A stretch of 64,000 nucleotides of DNA from an uncultured Prevotellaceae bacterium. Lineage in GTDB: Bacteria; Bacteroidota; Bacteroidia; Bacteroidales; Bacteroidaceae. The stretch is taken from NCBI GenBank assembly GCA_947174945.1, contig CAMWKZ010000002.1, positions 1-64,000 on the forward strand. Direction: 5' to 3'. Below the pieces are notes generated by a model that made no database searches, had not been told where the DNA came from, and was given only the letters and a program-made list of their open reading frames with translations. Shown in pieces: positions 27,579 through 38,056 of this stretch; position 1 is the first letter of the stretch; each line of letters opens with the position of its first letter. The translations under genes and the position numbers were made by a program.

Positions 27579-30500
27579 ATGTCTGTTAAATTTAAGACTA
27601 TCTTTCGAACAGCACTACTCATGTGCTTGCTCTTAGTCGTGGGCAATCTGTCCGCACAGACCACAGCTAAGGGAACGGTTACAGACCAGACGGGAGAACC
27701 CGTTATTGGCGCAACTGTAGTTGAGAAGGGAAATCCCAAAAATGCAACAGTCACTGACTTCGACGGTAACTTCACGCTGAAGTTGCAGAAGTCAAAGACA
27801 CTTGTGGTATCATACATCGGTATGGTAACGCAGGAAGTTGCTGCGGGTCCCGACCTACAAATCAAACTACTTGACGACAATGCTGCCCTTGACGAAGTCG
27901 TTGTTGTAGGTTACACCAGCAAAGCTCGCAAAGACCTGACGGGTTCGGTCGGTTCTATCAGCGGTGCCAAGCTGGCCGCTGTGCCTGTTACATCTGCTGC
28001 TGTAGCACTTCAGGGTAAGATTTCTGGTGTACAGGTTACGACTGTTGACGGTCAGCCTGGCGCAGACGTCAATATCCGTGTACGCGGAGGTACGTCAGTA
28101 ACACAGTCAAACGAGCCTCTTTATATAGTCGATGGATTCCAAGTAGACAACATCAACGATATTCCCCCTACCGACATTGCCAGCATCGACGTGCTAAAGG
28201 ATGCTTCGCTGACAGCCATCTATGGTGCCAAGGGTGGTAATGGTGTTGTTGTTGTCACCACGAAGTCGGCTTCGGCTGGTAAGATACAGGTATCTTTTAA
28301 CGGCAATCTTTCTATCAGCCACTTATCAAAGAAACTGGATTTAATGAACGCTCAGGAGTTTGCCAACTATCAGTATCAGTGGCACGCCTGCAATGGTACC
28401 CGTTCTTCAAATGCTAAGTTCTTCAAGGCCAATTTCGGTAACCCCTACGACCTTGATATGTACTCAACACTGCCATCTCATGACTGGCAGGACGAGGTGA
28501 TGGGTGAGACTCCCCTTAACTACTCTTCCAATGTCACTGTTGGTGGTGGTACTGACAAGATTAAGTTCAACGCTTCTCTTACTCAAAGCGAGGACAAGGG
28601 TATTATCCTTGGTTCTGGCGTGCGCCGCACCAACCTGAACATAAAGACAAACGTTCAGGTAACAGACAAATTCTCGGTACAGATTAATCCTAAGTTCACT
28701 TTCCGCCGCGATGAAGGAGCTGGTGGAAGCAACATCGGTACTGGTGGTATTATTGATGTATTGAAATATCGTCCGACAAATGGTCTTCGTGAGTTTGGAT
28801 ATATAGACCCTGCTTATGCCGACCCCGACGAGGAAGAACTGTTCACCTATACAAATCCTAAGAATGATATTGCCATCAACCAGTTAATCAAGCATTCTTA
28901 TACATATACCAATGGTATAGCACTTGACTGGAAACCAATAAAAGGTCTTACACTTCGCTCAGAGGCAACGATAGGCTTACAATGGGTTGATGAAAATCGT
29001 TTTTACGGTGCACTGACAGATGAAGGTTCAAAGCACAACAACCTACCCGTAGCTCAAATAAAAAGGAACGACAAGTTCAGCTATGTATGGACTAACACTG
29101 CAGCCTACAACCTGTCACTGAAAAATGTTCATAACCTGTCTTTCCTGCTTGGTCAAGAGATACATCACTCACAGAACAGAAATAATGTAATGAAGAACCG
29201 CTATTTCCCACGTTCATTCACGGCAAGTGAGGCATGGAACAATATGGGCTTCGGTACTCCTTATCAAGCAACGTCGAATCTTTCAACAGCCAATCGTACC
29301 GCATCATTCTTCGGACAGGCAAGCTATAACTTCAACCACAAATATCTTGCCTCTGCCACATTCCGTGCTGACGGTAGCACCAAGTTTGCTCCAGGCAATC
29401 AGTGGGGTTACTTCCCATCCGTATCAGGAGCATGGGTTATTTCCGAAGAGCCATTTATGAAGAAAATCAAGTGGATTGACAACCTGAAAATCCGTGCAGC
29501 CTTCGGTCTTGCTGGTAACAACCGAATTGACGACGACATGTGGCGTGTCCTCTATGCCATCAATTCAGAGGGAGGTCCCGGATTCGGTGAGGTAACAGAA
29601 TTAGGCGAGCAGTACTATGGAAACAATGGCGGTGCCAAATTCTCAAACAAGAGCATCAAGTGGGAGACGACAATTACCCGCAACCTCGCTGCTGATATAA
29701 CCCTATTCGGCGGACGTCTTACAATTACTCCAGAATTTTACTGGAATACAACACGTGACTTGCTGTACAAATCAGACCTTCCTTCTGTAATCGGTTATAC
29801 AAGCCAGATGCAGAATATCGGACAAGTAACCAACAAGGGTGTGGAATTGTCATTAAGCGGAGATATTCTTCAGGGCAAGGACTATGTACTTTCTGCCAAC
29901 TTCACATTCGGAATGAACAAGATGAAGATTGACAAGCTGAATGGTACCGACAACGTTGTATGGGACCAGAACGACCGTTGGAAATCTTCGTATAACGACT
30001 ACTGTCTGAAGGTAGGTGACGAAGTAGGTCTTATCTACGGTTTTGTCTACGACGGACTGTATTCGTTTGACGAATTTTATTTTGACCCATTGAACAACTA
30101 TCAGGCAGTGCCTTGGGGCTCAAGCGCAGCAGATAACGGAACATCTTCCAACTGCGCTCCGCGTGAGGATGGTTATGTGACGGTGATTAACGACATCTCT
30201 GGTAACTCAAACTCAGGAATAGCCACCCTGCCAGGTAAGATTAAGTTTAAGGACCTCGACGGTGACGGACGCATCACAGAAAACGACCGTACCGTAATCG
30301 GTAACACCAATCCAAAGTTCCAAGGAGGTTTCGGTCTTAGCGGCCAGTGGAAGAATTTTGACTTCACAGCCAACTTCACTTATATGCTTGACTTTGACAT
30401 CAACAATGCTACAGCATATACATTGTCTTCGTCAGAGAAGAACTCAAAGAAGTTCTATAATGTGCTGTCAGAATTTGCCAACGGATGGCAGTACAATGAC

Positions 30501-30899
30501 ATTGACGGTACCCTTACTGGTACGAAAGGTGATATACTTTACAAGTTGTACTATGTTGATGACTGTGTGAACATCTACAAGAATGCCAACAGCAACAGAA
30601 GTCTATGGAATCCGACGGACGTAACCAAGAAGATAACCCACTCATACTTCATTGAGGACGGTTCGTTCTTGCGCTGCAACGACATTACAATAGGATACAC
30701 ACTGCCCAAAAACATCACCAACAAATGGGGTATATCAAAGGCACGATTCTATGTTTCTACCTCAAACCTCTTTATTATAACCAGCTATACTGGTTATGAC
30801 CCTGAGGTTGATATCCAGACCGGTCTTACATGTGGTATGGACTATAACCGTTATCCGCGTAGCCGCAGTTTTGTATTCGGTACTAATATAACATTCTAA
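27579..30899 (+). CDS. SusC-like TonB-dependent oligosaccharide transporter (second pair)
   Basis: This 1106-aa protein has a signal peptide (cleavage after LSAQ), a carboxypeptidase-regulatory-like domain (about 28-105) and the signature DEVVVVGYTSKARKDLTGSV. The plug domain contains IASIDVLKDASLTAIYGAKG, and the barrel ends in NITF. It is clearly a paralogue of the first SusC but diverged throughout, so it probably takes a different fragment. It heads an operon with a SusD, a beta-helix lipoprotein and a small lipoprotein, the usual layout of a PUL uptake complex. Confidence 0.93.
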   Translation: MSVKFKTIFRTALLMCLLLVVGNLSAQTTAKGTVTDQTGEPVIGATVVEKGNPKNATVTDFDGNFTLKLQKSKTLVVSYIGMVTQEVAAGPDLQIKLLDDNAALDEVVVVGYTSKARKDLTGSVGSISGAKLAAVPVTSAAVALQGKISGVQVTTVDGQPGADVNIRVRGGTSVTQSNEPLYIVDGFQVDNINDIPPTDIASIDVLKDASLTAIYGAKGGNGVVVVTTKSASAGKIQVSFNGNLSISHLSKKLDLMNAQEFANYQYQWHACNGTRSSNAKFFKANFGNPYDLDMYSTLPSHDWQDEVMGETPLNYSSNVTVGGGTDKIKFNASLTQSEDKGIILGSGVRRTNLNIKTNVQVTDKFSVQINPKFTFRRDEGAGGSNIGTGGIIDVLKYRPTNGLREFGYIDPAYADPDEEELFTYTNPKNDIAINQLIKHSYTYTNGIALDWKPIKGLTLRSEATIGLQWVDENRFYGALTDEGSKHNNLPVAQIKRNDKFSYVWTNTAAYNLSLKNVHNLSFLLGQEIHHSQNRNNVMKNRYFPRSFTASEAWNNMGFGTPYQATSNLSTANRTASFFGQASYNFNHKYLASATFRADGSTKFAPGNQWGYFPSVSGAWVISEEPFMKKIKWIDNLKIRAAFGLAGNNRIDDDMWRVLYAINSEGGPGFGEVTELGEQYYGNNGGAKFSNKSIKWETTITRNLAADITLFGGRLTITPEFYWNTTRDLLYKSDLPSVIGYTSQMQNIGQVTNKGVELSLSGDILQGKDYVLSANFTFGMNKMKIDKLNGTDNVVWDQNDRWKSSYNDYCLKVGDEVGLIYGFVYDGLYSFDEFYFDPLNNYQAVPWGSSAADNGTSSNCAPREDGYVTVINDISGNSNSGIATLPGKIKFKDLDGDGRITENDRTVIGNTNPKFQGGFGLSGQWKNFDFTANFTYMLDFDINNATAYTLSSSEKNSKKFYNVLSEFANGWQYNDIDGTLTGTKGDILYKLYYVDDCVNIYKNANSNRSLWNPTDVTKKITHSYFIEDGSFLRCNDITIGYTLPKNITNKWGISKARFYVSTSNLFIITSYTGYDPEVDIQTGLTCGMDYNRYPRSRSFVFGTNITF

Positions 30900-30915
30900 A
30901 CAGAGAACAAAGAAT

Positions 30916-33018
30916 ATGAAGATAAAAAATATTTTATTGACCGGCATAGCAACCCTCTCGCTGGTTTCCTGCAACGATTTCTTGGATGTGGATGCCCCGT
31001 CGGCTTATACCGAGGAGTTTGTCTTCAGTCAGAAAAACGAGGTTGAGCGCGCTCTTAACGGTGTATATGCCCAGGCTATTGTCGACGATTTGTATGGCAG
31101 TGCTTATCAAAGCACATTCATCCTCAACAGCGATGTGGATATGCAGATAAGCTCGAATAACGCTCATGCCCACAACACATACGCACGTCTTGACTGCGAC
31201 GACCAGGGTGGAGAAATTTACAAATTCTGGACAGCAGCATACAACCTTATAGAATATGCAAACAAGTTTATCAGGTCTGCGGAAGCCAGTGCGCTTTACG
31301 ACACAACCGACAAGGAGTATATGCAATGGATAGGCGAGGCTAAGTGTCTGCGTGCTATGGCTTATCACGACCTTGTGGTTATGTTTGGCGACGTTCCTTT
31401 CACGTTTGAGCCTGCCACTGAGAAAGGTACAGACTTCGTTATTCCCATAGCAGACAGAGAGACTGTACAATCTACCATTATAGACGACCTGAAGAAGGCA
31501 GCATTAACGATGTCATCAAGCAACAGCACAACTGTAGAGCGCTGTTCTAAGGAGTTTGCTCATGCACTCATTGCCCGTATAGCTCTCACAGCTGGCGGCT
31601 ATTCGCTTCGTCCAGACAAGAACGACAGCAAGAGCTACGGAACCATGCAGCGTCCTGACAACTACCGTGAGTTCTACAAGACAGCTATGGATTATGCCGA
31701 CTCTGTCATTGTAGCTGGCACACACAAGCTCTCTGCAAGCTATCAGAATGTGTTTGTGAACGAATGCAACTATCAGGTAGAAAACAATGACGACCCCATT
31801 TTCGAGCTTCCCTTTGCAAAGAAGTCTACGGGTTATACGGGATATTCCCAAGGTCCTTCCTACTCTGCAAACGAAGGAAAGACTGTTGGCCCGTGGGGAG
31901 AGACAAAAGGTAATGCTTGCTTGAACGCTTTCTATCGTTTCCTGTTTAGAGAGAAAGACAAGCGCCGTGAGTTTGTAAACGGATTATGGTACTATTCTTA
32001 CTATACTACCTCTGACGGTACTCTTGCCGACTCTGTATATATCCGCAACGACTATACAGTACATAATAACAAATGGTCAAAACTGTGGACATCTGAGGGC
32101 GTGGCACTCGGCAGTGAAACTGGCACACACACAGGCATTAACTATCCGTATATGCGCTATGCCGATGTTCTTCTGATGTATGCCGAGGCTGCCAATGAAC
32201 TGAATGGTGCTCCGACTGAGAAGGCCGTTAACTGTCTGGCACAGGTACACAGCCGAGCTTTTGACGATGGCGATGCAGAATTTATCAGCCAGGCTCAAAG
32301 TTCTAAAGACGATTTCCAGAAAGCTGTACTCGATGAGCGTAAATGGGAATTTGCTGGTGAGAACTCACGCTGGCGCGACCTTGTACGCACCAACACTTAT
32401 GCCGAGGAGCTTGTCTACAGCTTCCTGAGATACTATTCTGTAGGTATGCAGAATGCCGGCAGTGCAACAGGTTTTGAAGATGATATTAATATTCACGACG
32501 GTTACACTACGGATGCTGGATACATCGACAACCTGCCTGAGCGTATCTACTATCACGCCTACAAGATAGAAGAGGCCAACGCATACGGTTTGCGTATGTA
32601 TAAGGCCCAGCTCTACGGTTACCATATTGACGATGCTTCAAATGTTGCAAGTAAATATCCTAACCAGTCACTCAAGAGCCTTCGCGTGTACAATGCTTAC
32701 AAGTCTGCCAGCCAGCCTGTGACAAGTGCTATCACACGCGGTGGTTTCTCAGCCAGCTCTTGGAACTATGCCGACTTCTATCAGTGGGGTAACAATGACT
32801 CTGGAACACCAAAGGACCAGTGTAAATACTCTTTCTATGGCTTCATGCGCAGCGACGATGGCGGCAACCTCTGGCTTGTAAGAAATGGAGTGCTGTCACT
32901 ATTCCCATCATCAATGCCTGCGGCTAATGATTTACCAGTGGTAAGATACATCCTTCCGTATCCCAACTTGGCCATTCAGCGTTCAGCCGGTGCCTACAAG
33001 AATTATTACGGTTATTAA
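30916..33018 (+). CDS. SusD/RagB-like surface glycan-binding lipoprotein (second pair)
   Basis: This 700-aa lipoprotein has lipobox LVSC (Cys19) followed by NDFLDVDAPS. It carries SusD-type helices (AKCLRAMAYHDLVVMFGDVPF, MRYADVLLMYAEAANELNG) and the conserved DERKWEFAGENSRWRDLVR near residue 475. It begins 16 bases after susC. It is expected to cap the second SusC and present pectin oligosaccharides to it. Confidence 0.93.
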   Translation: MKIKNILLTGIATLSLVSCNDFLDVDAPSAYTEEFVFSQKNEVERALNGVYAQAIVDDLYGSAYQSTFILNSDVDMQISSNNAHAHNTYARLDCDDQGGEIYKFWTAAYNLIEYANKFIRSAEASALYDTTDKEYMQWIGEAKCLRAMAYHDLVVMFGDVPFTFEPATEKGTDFVIPIADRETVQSTIIDDLKKAALTMSSSNSTTVERCSKEFAHALIARIALTAGGYSLRPDKNDSKSYGTMQRPDNYREFYKTAMDYADSVIVAGTHKLSASYQNVFVNECNYQVENNDDPIFELPFAKKSTGYTGYSQGPSYSANEGKTVGPWGETKGNACLNAFYRFLFREKDKRREFVNGLWYYSYYTTSDGTLADSVYIRNDYTVHNNKWSKLWTSEGVALGSETGTHTGINYPYMRYADVLLMYAEAANELNGAPTEKAVNCLAQVHSRAFDDGDAEFISQAQSSKDDFQKAVLDERKWEFAGENSRWRDLVRTNTYAEELVYSFLRYYSVGMQNAGSATGFEDDINIHDGYTTDAGYIDNLPERIYYHAYKIEEANAYGLRMYKAQLYGYHIDDASNVASKYPNQSLKSLRVYNAYKSASQPVTSAITRGGFSASSWNYADFYQWGNNDSGTPKDQCKYSFYGFMRSDDGGNLWLVRNGVLSLFPSSMPAANDLPVVRYILPYPNLAIQRSAGAYKNYYGY

Positions 33019-33042
33019 TACAACTAACAGAACATTAAAGAT

Positions 33043-35391
33043 ATGAAAAAGATATTCAGTTTCATACTGCTTTCATTTGTAACCAGCCTTTCTGCATTAC
33101 TGGTTTCATGTAGCGATGATGATAATGGTGCAGCCCCTGGCACGAACAGGGAGTTCATGACAATGTTCATCACCGACTATACACGTGGCAAGGGAAGCGA
33201 CTATCCATATAACTGCGGTATTGACGGAGCCTATCCTCACGGAAATACCATTCACCTCTATTGGTATGGAGTAAAAGACTGTGCTGGATTCCAGATACAG
33301 ATGGCTTTACAGCCAAAAGTTTCAGGTGGTTCTGACGCATGGGCTTCCATTCAGGGCACAAGCGACCTGCTGGTCGACACTATCGTTGGCCCCAACGTGC
33401 TTGACCTTTTAATCAAGGACCTGCAGTATAGCACGGACTACCGTTTTGCCATAAGAGCACTGTCTAAATTGGATGACAATGTGACAGACTTCTCTCATGC
33501 CTCCAACTGGTATGGACATGGCAATGGCCGTCAGTGGCAGGAGTACATGGGCATAAAGACCAACGACCGCTATGCCACACCATATGCTGTATATGTAAAC
33601 CAAGCAGAGACTACCGAGGAAACGATGCACGTGTACCTCAACTCAAACATCTCTCAGCTCGGTCTTGACCTCAACTCTGAAGAAGACCAAGAGAAGTTGG
33701 AAAGTTTCTACGAGAACTTTAACATTGACGAGAACGGAAACCTTGGTTATAAGTACCTGACGGTGACACCGTCTCCAAACAATCCTAACTCTACCGTCGG
33801 CGAGAAATGGAAGAAATACGAGATTACGGACGAAGACCGCCAGAGAGGCTACGTCGTTGTTGACGGCCTCACAGCCAACTCTGTTTATGTTATCGACGTA
33901 ATTGACCCAAGAGTGGCTATTACCGTGGACTCCAAGTACAACACTTGCACAGCACGTTCTGACGGTAAGCCCGGCGAACCCATACTTCTGGAACACGCCA
34001 AGCTGCTTAGTGAGACATGGAACAGAGCAGACACATTCGCTATTGCTGAAGACTACAATGCCGCTCCTATCAGTCCGACACTGCTCGACTTCATCTCAAA
34101 CACCAACTATGCAGAAGGCCAGACCTTCTATCTTGAGGGTGGAAAGACGTACTACATGGACGGCAACGACATTACCTGTAAGGGATTCACACTGGCCACA
34201 CGTCCTGAGGATGTAGCAGCAGGTAAGCGTGCAAAGGTGATTTGCGGTATTGGTAAGAACTCATTATACGACCAAGCCACAAACGGCGAACAATGGCAGG
34301 GCCCATACAGTATGTTCATGTTCGGACGTCAGCCTGAGGCTGGTGAAGGCGGTGAAATCTATATGAAGAAACTTGCCTTCTATGACATCGACTTCGATAA
34401 CCCCAAGGCTCTGAACTATGGTGACAACGCCGCCGGTGTTGGTACTGTTGCCGGAAACTACTTCTTTAATATGTATTCTAACGGTATGGCCGTAACTCTT
34501 GACAGTCTTGTGATTGAGAACTGTACGTTTAAGCGTATTGTACGTGGATTCATACGAGAGCAGGGAGCCAACTATAAGGTATGGAACCATGTGGTTATCA
34601 AGAACAACCTCTTCATGGACTGCGGATATTACAACCAGGGTGCCGGAGGATATTGCTGGATTGCAGGTTCAGGAAACAACGCTGCTTCAAACCTCTACAA
34701 GGACTTCAAATGTACAGAGAACACATTCTATGACAGCCCGTTCCCTGCTTTCTTCAGCGAGGAATCGTCACAGGCTAACTGGACGGCTGGCCCGTGGAAG
34801 ATAACCTTCTCGAACAACACACTGATAAACTTCAACACCCGTGCCAATGGTGCCATCTTCAAGATGCGCAACCTGCCTGATGGTTCGGTTTACACAGTGG
34901 AAAACAACCTAATGGTGCTGACCAAGCAGGCAGGCGACCAGCGAGTATTGCAGATGTGGGGTGCCGACATCAGAAATACCATGACACTGGCCGACGGTTC
35001 TGCTGCAAAGGTTACGCTGAACTTCAACAACAACTGGTCTACCAACAACGACCTTACTAACGGTTCTATATTCAGCGCCAACGCATGGTCGGCAACAAGC
35101 AACAACTTCGGTAAGCTTGTAAAAGACGGCAATGCCACACTGAACGGTACACTGGAGGTGAACGTTGCCGACATATCAGCAACCGACCTGATGGTAAACC
35201 CATGTCCGCCTCATAAGGCTGCAACGGCCAACGACCGCAATATGCACCGTGCAGATGCACTTGACGGAACAGCCAGCGAATACAATGTAAACTTGTTCTT
35301 CAAGAACACCGACAACGAAATCTACAAGAACAATGTCGGTGCAGCAAGATGGCGCACAAACAATGCTCCTGCTGCTATCAGAAGGCGTTAA
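33043..35391 (+). CDS. Surface lipoprotein, fibronectin-like and beta-helix domains (DUF4957/DUF5123-like)
   Basis: This 782-aa protein has lipobox LVSC (Cys23) followed by an acidic SDDDN stretch typical of surface-exported lipoproteins. Residues about 35-290 look like fibronectin-III-type sandwiches (YSTDYRFAIRAL, LTANSVYVIDVIDPR). The remainder is a parallel beta-helix (YYMDGNDITCKGFTLATRPED, LVIENCTFKRIVRGFI, VIKNNLFMDCGYY) like proteins labelled DUF4957/DUF5123 in pectin PULs. It is third in the susCD operon, the slot of surface glycan-binding proteins. It could be a non-catalytic pectin binder or an unrecognised lyase-like enzyme. Confidence 0.75.
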   Translation: MKKIFSFILLSFVTSLSALLVSCSDDDNGAAPGTNREFMTMFITDYTRGKGSDYPYNCGIDGAYPHGNTIHLYWYGVKDCAGFQIQMALQPKVSGGSDAWASIQGTSDLLVDTIVGPNVLDLLIKDLQYSTDYRFAIRALSKLDDNVTDFSHASNWYGHGNGRQWQEYMGIKTNDRYATPYAVYVNQAETTEETMHVYLNSNISQLGLDLNSEEDQEKLESFYENFNIDENGNLGYKYLTVTPSPNNPNSTVGEKWKKYEITDEDRQRGYVVVDGLTANSVYVIDVIDPRVAITVDSKYNTCTARSDGKPGEPILLEHAKLLSETWNRADTFAIAEDYNAAPISPTLLDFISNTNYAEGQTFYLEGGKTYYMDGNDITCKGFTLATRPEDVAAGKRAKVICGIGKNSLYDQATNGEQWQGPYSMFMFGRQPEAGEGGEIYMKKLAFYDIDFDNPKALNYGDNAAGVGTVAGNYFFNMYSNGMAVTLDSLVIENCTFKRIVRGFIREQGANYKVWNHVVIKNNLFMDCGYYNQGAGGYCWIAGSGNNAASNLYKDFKCTENTFYDSPFPAFFSEESSQANWTAGPWKITFSNNTLINFNTRANGAIFKMRNLPDGSVYTVENNLMVLTKQAGDQRVLQMWGADIRNTMTLADGSAAKVTLNFNNNWSTNNDLTNGSIFSANAWSATSNNFGKLVKDGNATLNGTLEVNVADISATDLMVNPCPPHKAATANDRNMHRADALDGTASEYNVNLFFKNTDNEIYKNNVGAARWRTNNAPAAIRRR

Positions 35392-35430
35392 ACAGTTAAT
35401 ACATATTTTTAACTAATAAAAAAGAGAATT

Positions 35431-35955
35431 ATGAAATTATTCAATAAGTCAATTCTTGCCGGCGCAGCTGTTCTCATGGGAGTCTGTTTCTCCTCGTGCG
35501 GCGATGCCAATGAATATGAGGATACCTTTACGGACAATCCAGGCTGGGTAGACAACTATAACGACTCACTAAAGATTGCTCACCCTGAGACGCTGACTGC
35601 TACCAAATGGGTGCGCGGTTCAGGCCTCAAAGTCAATGCGTATGGCGAGGAAGTGCAGGGATTCGTAGAGAGCCTTGAGTTTATTTCGGACGATGCCGTG
35701 GTCGTTAAGATGAGCGAAGGTGCCACTTCTGGTACGTGGATTGATGAATCCAACACCGAGAACCTTCCTTCTTATGAGTACAAATACTCTAACATCACTG
35801 GCAAGGTGGAAATCCTGAAAGAGACAAAGGACGAGAAGGGTAAGGTTTCAAAGACCACTATCTTTACGGCTATAGCTGTTTCAGGCAAAAAGGAAGTAAT
35901 GACCGTAGCTCACTACGGGGACACGCCTGTCCAGAGTTATCTGGTAAGACAGTAA
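35431..35955 (+). CDS. Small lipoprotein of unknown function, PUL operon
   Basis: This 174-aa protein has lipobox FSSC (Cys24) followed by GDANEYEDTF, an acidic surface-export-like signal. The mature part is beta-rich with no family I recognise. It follows the beta-helix lipoprotein by 39 bases and precedes a GC-rich hairpin. It probably belongs to the surface complex of the second SusCD pair. Confidence 0.75.
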   Translation: MKLFNKSILAGAAVLMGVCFSSCGDANEYEDTFTDNPGWVDNYNDSLKIAHPETLTATKWVRGSGLKVNAYGEEVQGFVESLEFISDDAVVVKMSEGATSGTWIDESNTENLPSYEYKYSNITGKVEILKETKDEKGKVSKTTIFTAIAVSGKKEVMTVAHYGDTPVQSYLVRQ

Positions 35956-35962
35956 CGAACAA

Positions 35963-36000
35963 ATTCCGTGGCGGAGCGTTATCTGTCTCCGCCACGGATT
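35963..36000 (+). terminator. GC-rich intercistronic hairpin
   Basis: A perfect 12-bp stem (35965-35976 with 35987-35998) with a 10-base loop follows the lipoprotein stop codon. The T tract begins only about 12 bases later, so it may be a weak terminator or an mRNA-stabilising hairpin that sets the ratio between the upstream operon and the gene at 36052. Confidence 0.55.
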
Positions 36001-36051
36001 ACCCATACTATTTTTATATCTATTCTATTTTTTAACAAAACATTTTTATTT

Positions 36052-37860
36052 ATGAAAAAACTATTTACTTTAGCATGTGCTTTATTAGGCATGACAAGTG
36101 CTGTGAAGGCTGCGAGTGTTGACGACATCGCTGTTTGCAAGCACAGTTACGTACTTGTAATGGACGAGTACACAAACAACGGTACAGGTTCCCGTACAAA
36201 GGGTGGCTTGTTCGGTGACGGTTTCTTCCTCGATGTAACTGGTGGTTCTGTTGCAACAAACAAGGGTAAGTCAAATCCTTCCGAAATGGTTACTCCAGAA
36301 GAGGGTGAGCCCTACTACCGCTATGGAGAGGCTTTTGCCAAGAAATACGCTGATGTTGGTGAGCACCTCAACAGCTTGCGTATTAAGAACGCTCAGGACG
36401 TAATAGCCATGAAGGTTACTGCAAAGTCTAAGCTGATTTTCCTCATGCAGGGTAACAATACCACTGGAAAGTCTGCACGTATTCCTAAGATTGCTGAAGA
36501 CGCAAAGCTCGAAAAGGTACTGAACGACGCTCCGGGCGAGGACCATCCGAAGGTTGATGCTGGCTACATGTACGAATGGACTGCACCAGACGATAAGACC
36601 ATCTATATTGGCTCATACAACGGTGACGCTTTCATTGGCATTCTTATCGTTGAGGCTAACGAGGCTCCTGGTACTCCTTCCGTAAAGGTTGGTGCACAGA
36701 CCTATGCTGACGGTCTCTGGTTCAAGGAGGTTACATGTACTCCGCGCGACATGGTTGAGGAAGGCAGCACAGAGTCTATTCCTACTGTCGTAACCTATAC
36801 CACCGACGGTTCTGCTCCTACTGCAGCAAGCCCAGTGTACACAGCCCCCATCAAGTGCTATGCTAACATGGCTGTTAAGTTCCAGGCTTTCATGGACCTC
36901 GGCGACGGCAAGCCTGCTGACGACCTTATTGCAGACGGTGCTGACAACGAGGCTAACGTAAACTTCTCGTTCAATGCTCCTACCATCAACGTTGACGGTG
37001 CTAACGTAACTATCGAGTCTGAGTATGAGGGTGCTGTTAACTACTACAAGCTCGGCGAAGGCGACTACACCAAGGAGAGCAACGCAACTCTTACCGAGTC
37101 TGCTACCGTTACCGCTTACTCTGAGATTGTAAACGGTTCATACGCTACATTTGAAACAAAGACCACTACTAAGGACGTTTACGTTCTGAATCCTATCAAG
37201 GAGAAGAAGACCATCACCGCTTCTGGTGAGGCTGTTGTTGACGAGGAGGCTACCGCCACTTCTACCACTGGCACCATCTACAAGATTGACAACGGTGCAA
37301 TCACTACCGACAAGATGGACTTCTTTGTGAAGAACCTCGAGTTTGCTGCCCTTGCCAATGCTGATGCCAACAACGCTAAGTATCAGGTTCCTGCAGGTCA
37401 GGAGGCTTACATCAAGATGAACAACACCAACATCACATTCCAGGTTGCCGAGGGCGACTCTGTGAACGTTGTGGTAACTTGCTCTAAGAACTCTTGCAAG
37501 ACTCTCAACGAGGCTAACGACGAGAATGTAACCACCGACCGCAAGTGCTATGTAAACGTAAGTGGCAAGACATACGGTACTGACGATATTACGGCACAGA
37601 ACGAGGATGGTACTGACGGCAACGTCATCAAGTTTGGCTTGGCCGCTGGCACCTACACCTTCCAGAAGTACTCAGGAACTGGTAACATCCTTATCTCTTC
37701 TATCGAGATTACTCCAGTAGAGGCTGGCACCGTAGGTATCTCAACTGTTGCAGCTGAGAACAACGTCGATGCTCCTGCATACAACCTCGCCGGTCAGAAG
37801 GTTAACGAGGGCTACAAGGGCATCGTTATCAAGAACGGCAAGAAGTTTATGGTGAAGTAA
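36052..37860 (+). CDS. Secreted protein with chitobiase-C-like (CHB_HEX) module and sorting-like tail
   Basis: ATG 36052 is preferred because it opens a signal peptide (MKKLFTLACALLGMTSAVKA). The earlier in-frame start at 35968 would lie inside the hairpin. The 602-aa product has a beta-rich N-terminal domain and a CHB_HEX_C-type module near residue 246 (YTTDGSAPTAASPVYTAPIK). Further beta-sandwich stretches follow, and it ends with the shared tail (YNLAGQKV...KGIVIKNGKKFMVK). No catalytic domain is recognised. Codon choice is very uniform, as in highly expressed genes. It could be a pectin-binding or structural surface protein. Confidence 0.75.
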   Translation: MKKLFTLACALLGMTSAVKAASVDDIAVCKHSYVLVMDEYTNNGTGSRTKGGLFGDGFFLDVTGGSVATNKGKSNPSEMVTPEEGEPYYRYGEAFAKKYADVGEHLNSLRIKNAQDVIAMKVTAKSKLIFLMQGNNTTGKSARIPKIAEDAKLEKVLNDAPGEDHPKVDAGYMYEWTAPDDKTIYIGSYNGDAFIGILIVEANEAPGTPSVKVGAQTYADGLWFKEVTCTPRDMVEEGSTESIPTVVTYTTDGSAPTAASPVYTAPIKCYANMAVKFQAFMDLGDGKPADDLIADGADNEANVNFSFNAPTINVDGANVTIESEYEGAVNYYKLGEGDYTKESNATLTESATVTAYSEIVNGSYATFETKTTTKDVYVLNPIKEKKTITASGEAVVDEEATATSTTGTIYKIDNGAITTDKMDFFVKNLEFAALANADANNAKYQVPAGQEAYIKMNNTNITFQVAEGDSVNVVVTCSKNSCKTLNEANDENVTTDRKCYVNVSGKTYGTDDITAQNEDGTDGNVIKFGLAAGTYTFQKYSGTGNILISSIEITPVEAGTVGISTVAAENNVDAPAYNLAGQKVNEGYKGIVIKNGKKFMVK

Positions 37861-37886
37861 TTACCAATCAGACGTTTTAATAATCC

Positions 37887-37921
37887 AAAAGGGGGCGCAT
37901 CATGCGATGCGCCCCCTTTTT
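37887..37921 (+). terminator. Strong intrinsic terminator
   Basis: A perfect 15-bp GC-rich stem (37887-37901 with 37906-37920), four-base loop and T run close the second susCD region. Confidence 0.93.
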
Positions 37922-38020
37922 ATAGCAATTGGCTACGGAGGGAAACATAACCCTATAACGCCAGCTACAACTTTTGCAATAAGGCTAAATCCCCCCTCAG
38001 AGCTTTTCCGCACTAAAACA

Positions 38021-38052
38021 TTTGGAGGTTTCAAAATTAGTTAGTAACTTTG
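38021..38052 (+). promoter_or_regulatory. Promoter placed for a leaderless mRNA
   Basis: TTTG at 38021-38024, a 20-bp spacer and TAACTTTG at 38045-38052 form a consensus promoter. The only plausible start codon of the next gene is at 38057, four bases after the box, so the transcript would have almost no leader. Confidence 0.75.
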
Positions 38053-38056
38053 CAAC

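Noticed and set aside
35968..36051. Upstream start (35968) of the CHB_HEX-containing protein
   Set aside because: It lies inside the GC-rich hairpin and puts 28 residues before a normal signal peptide.
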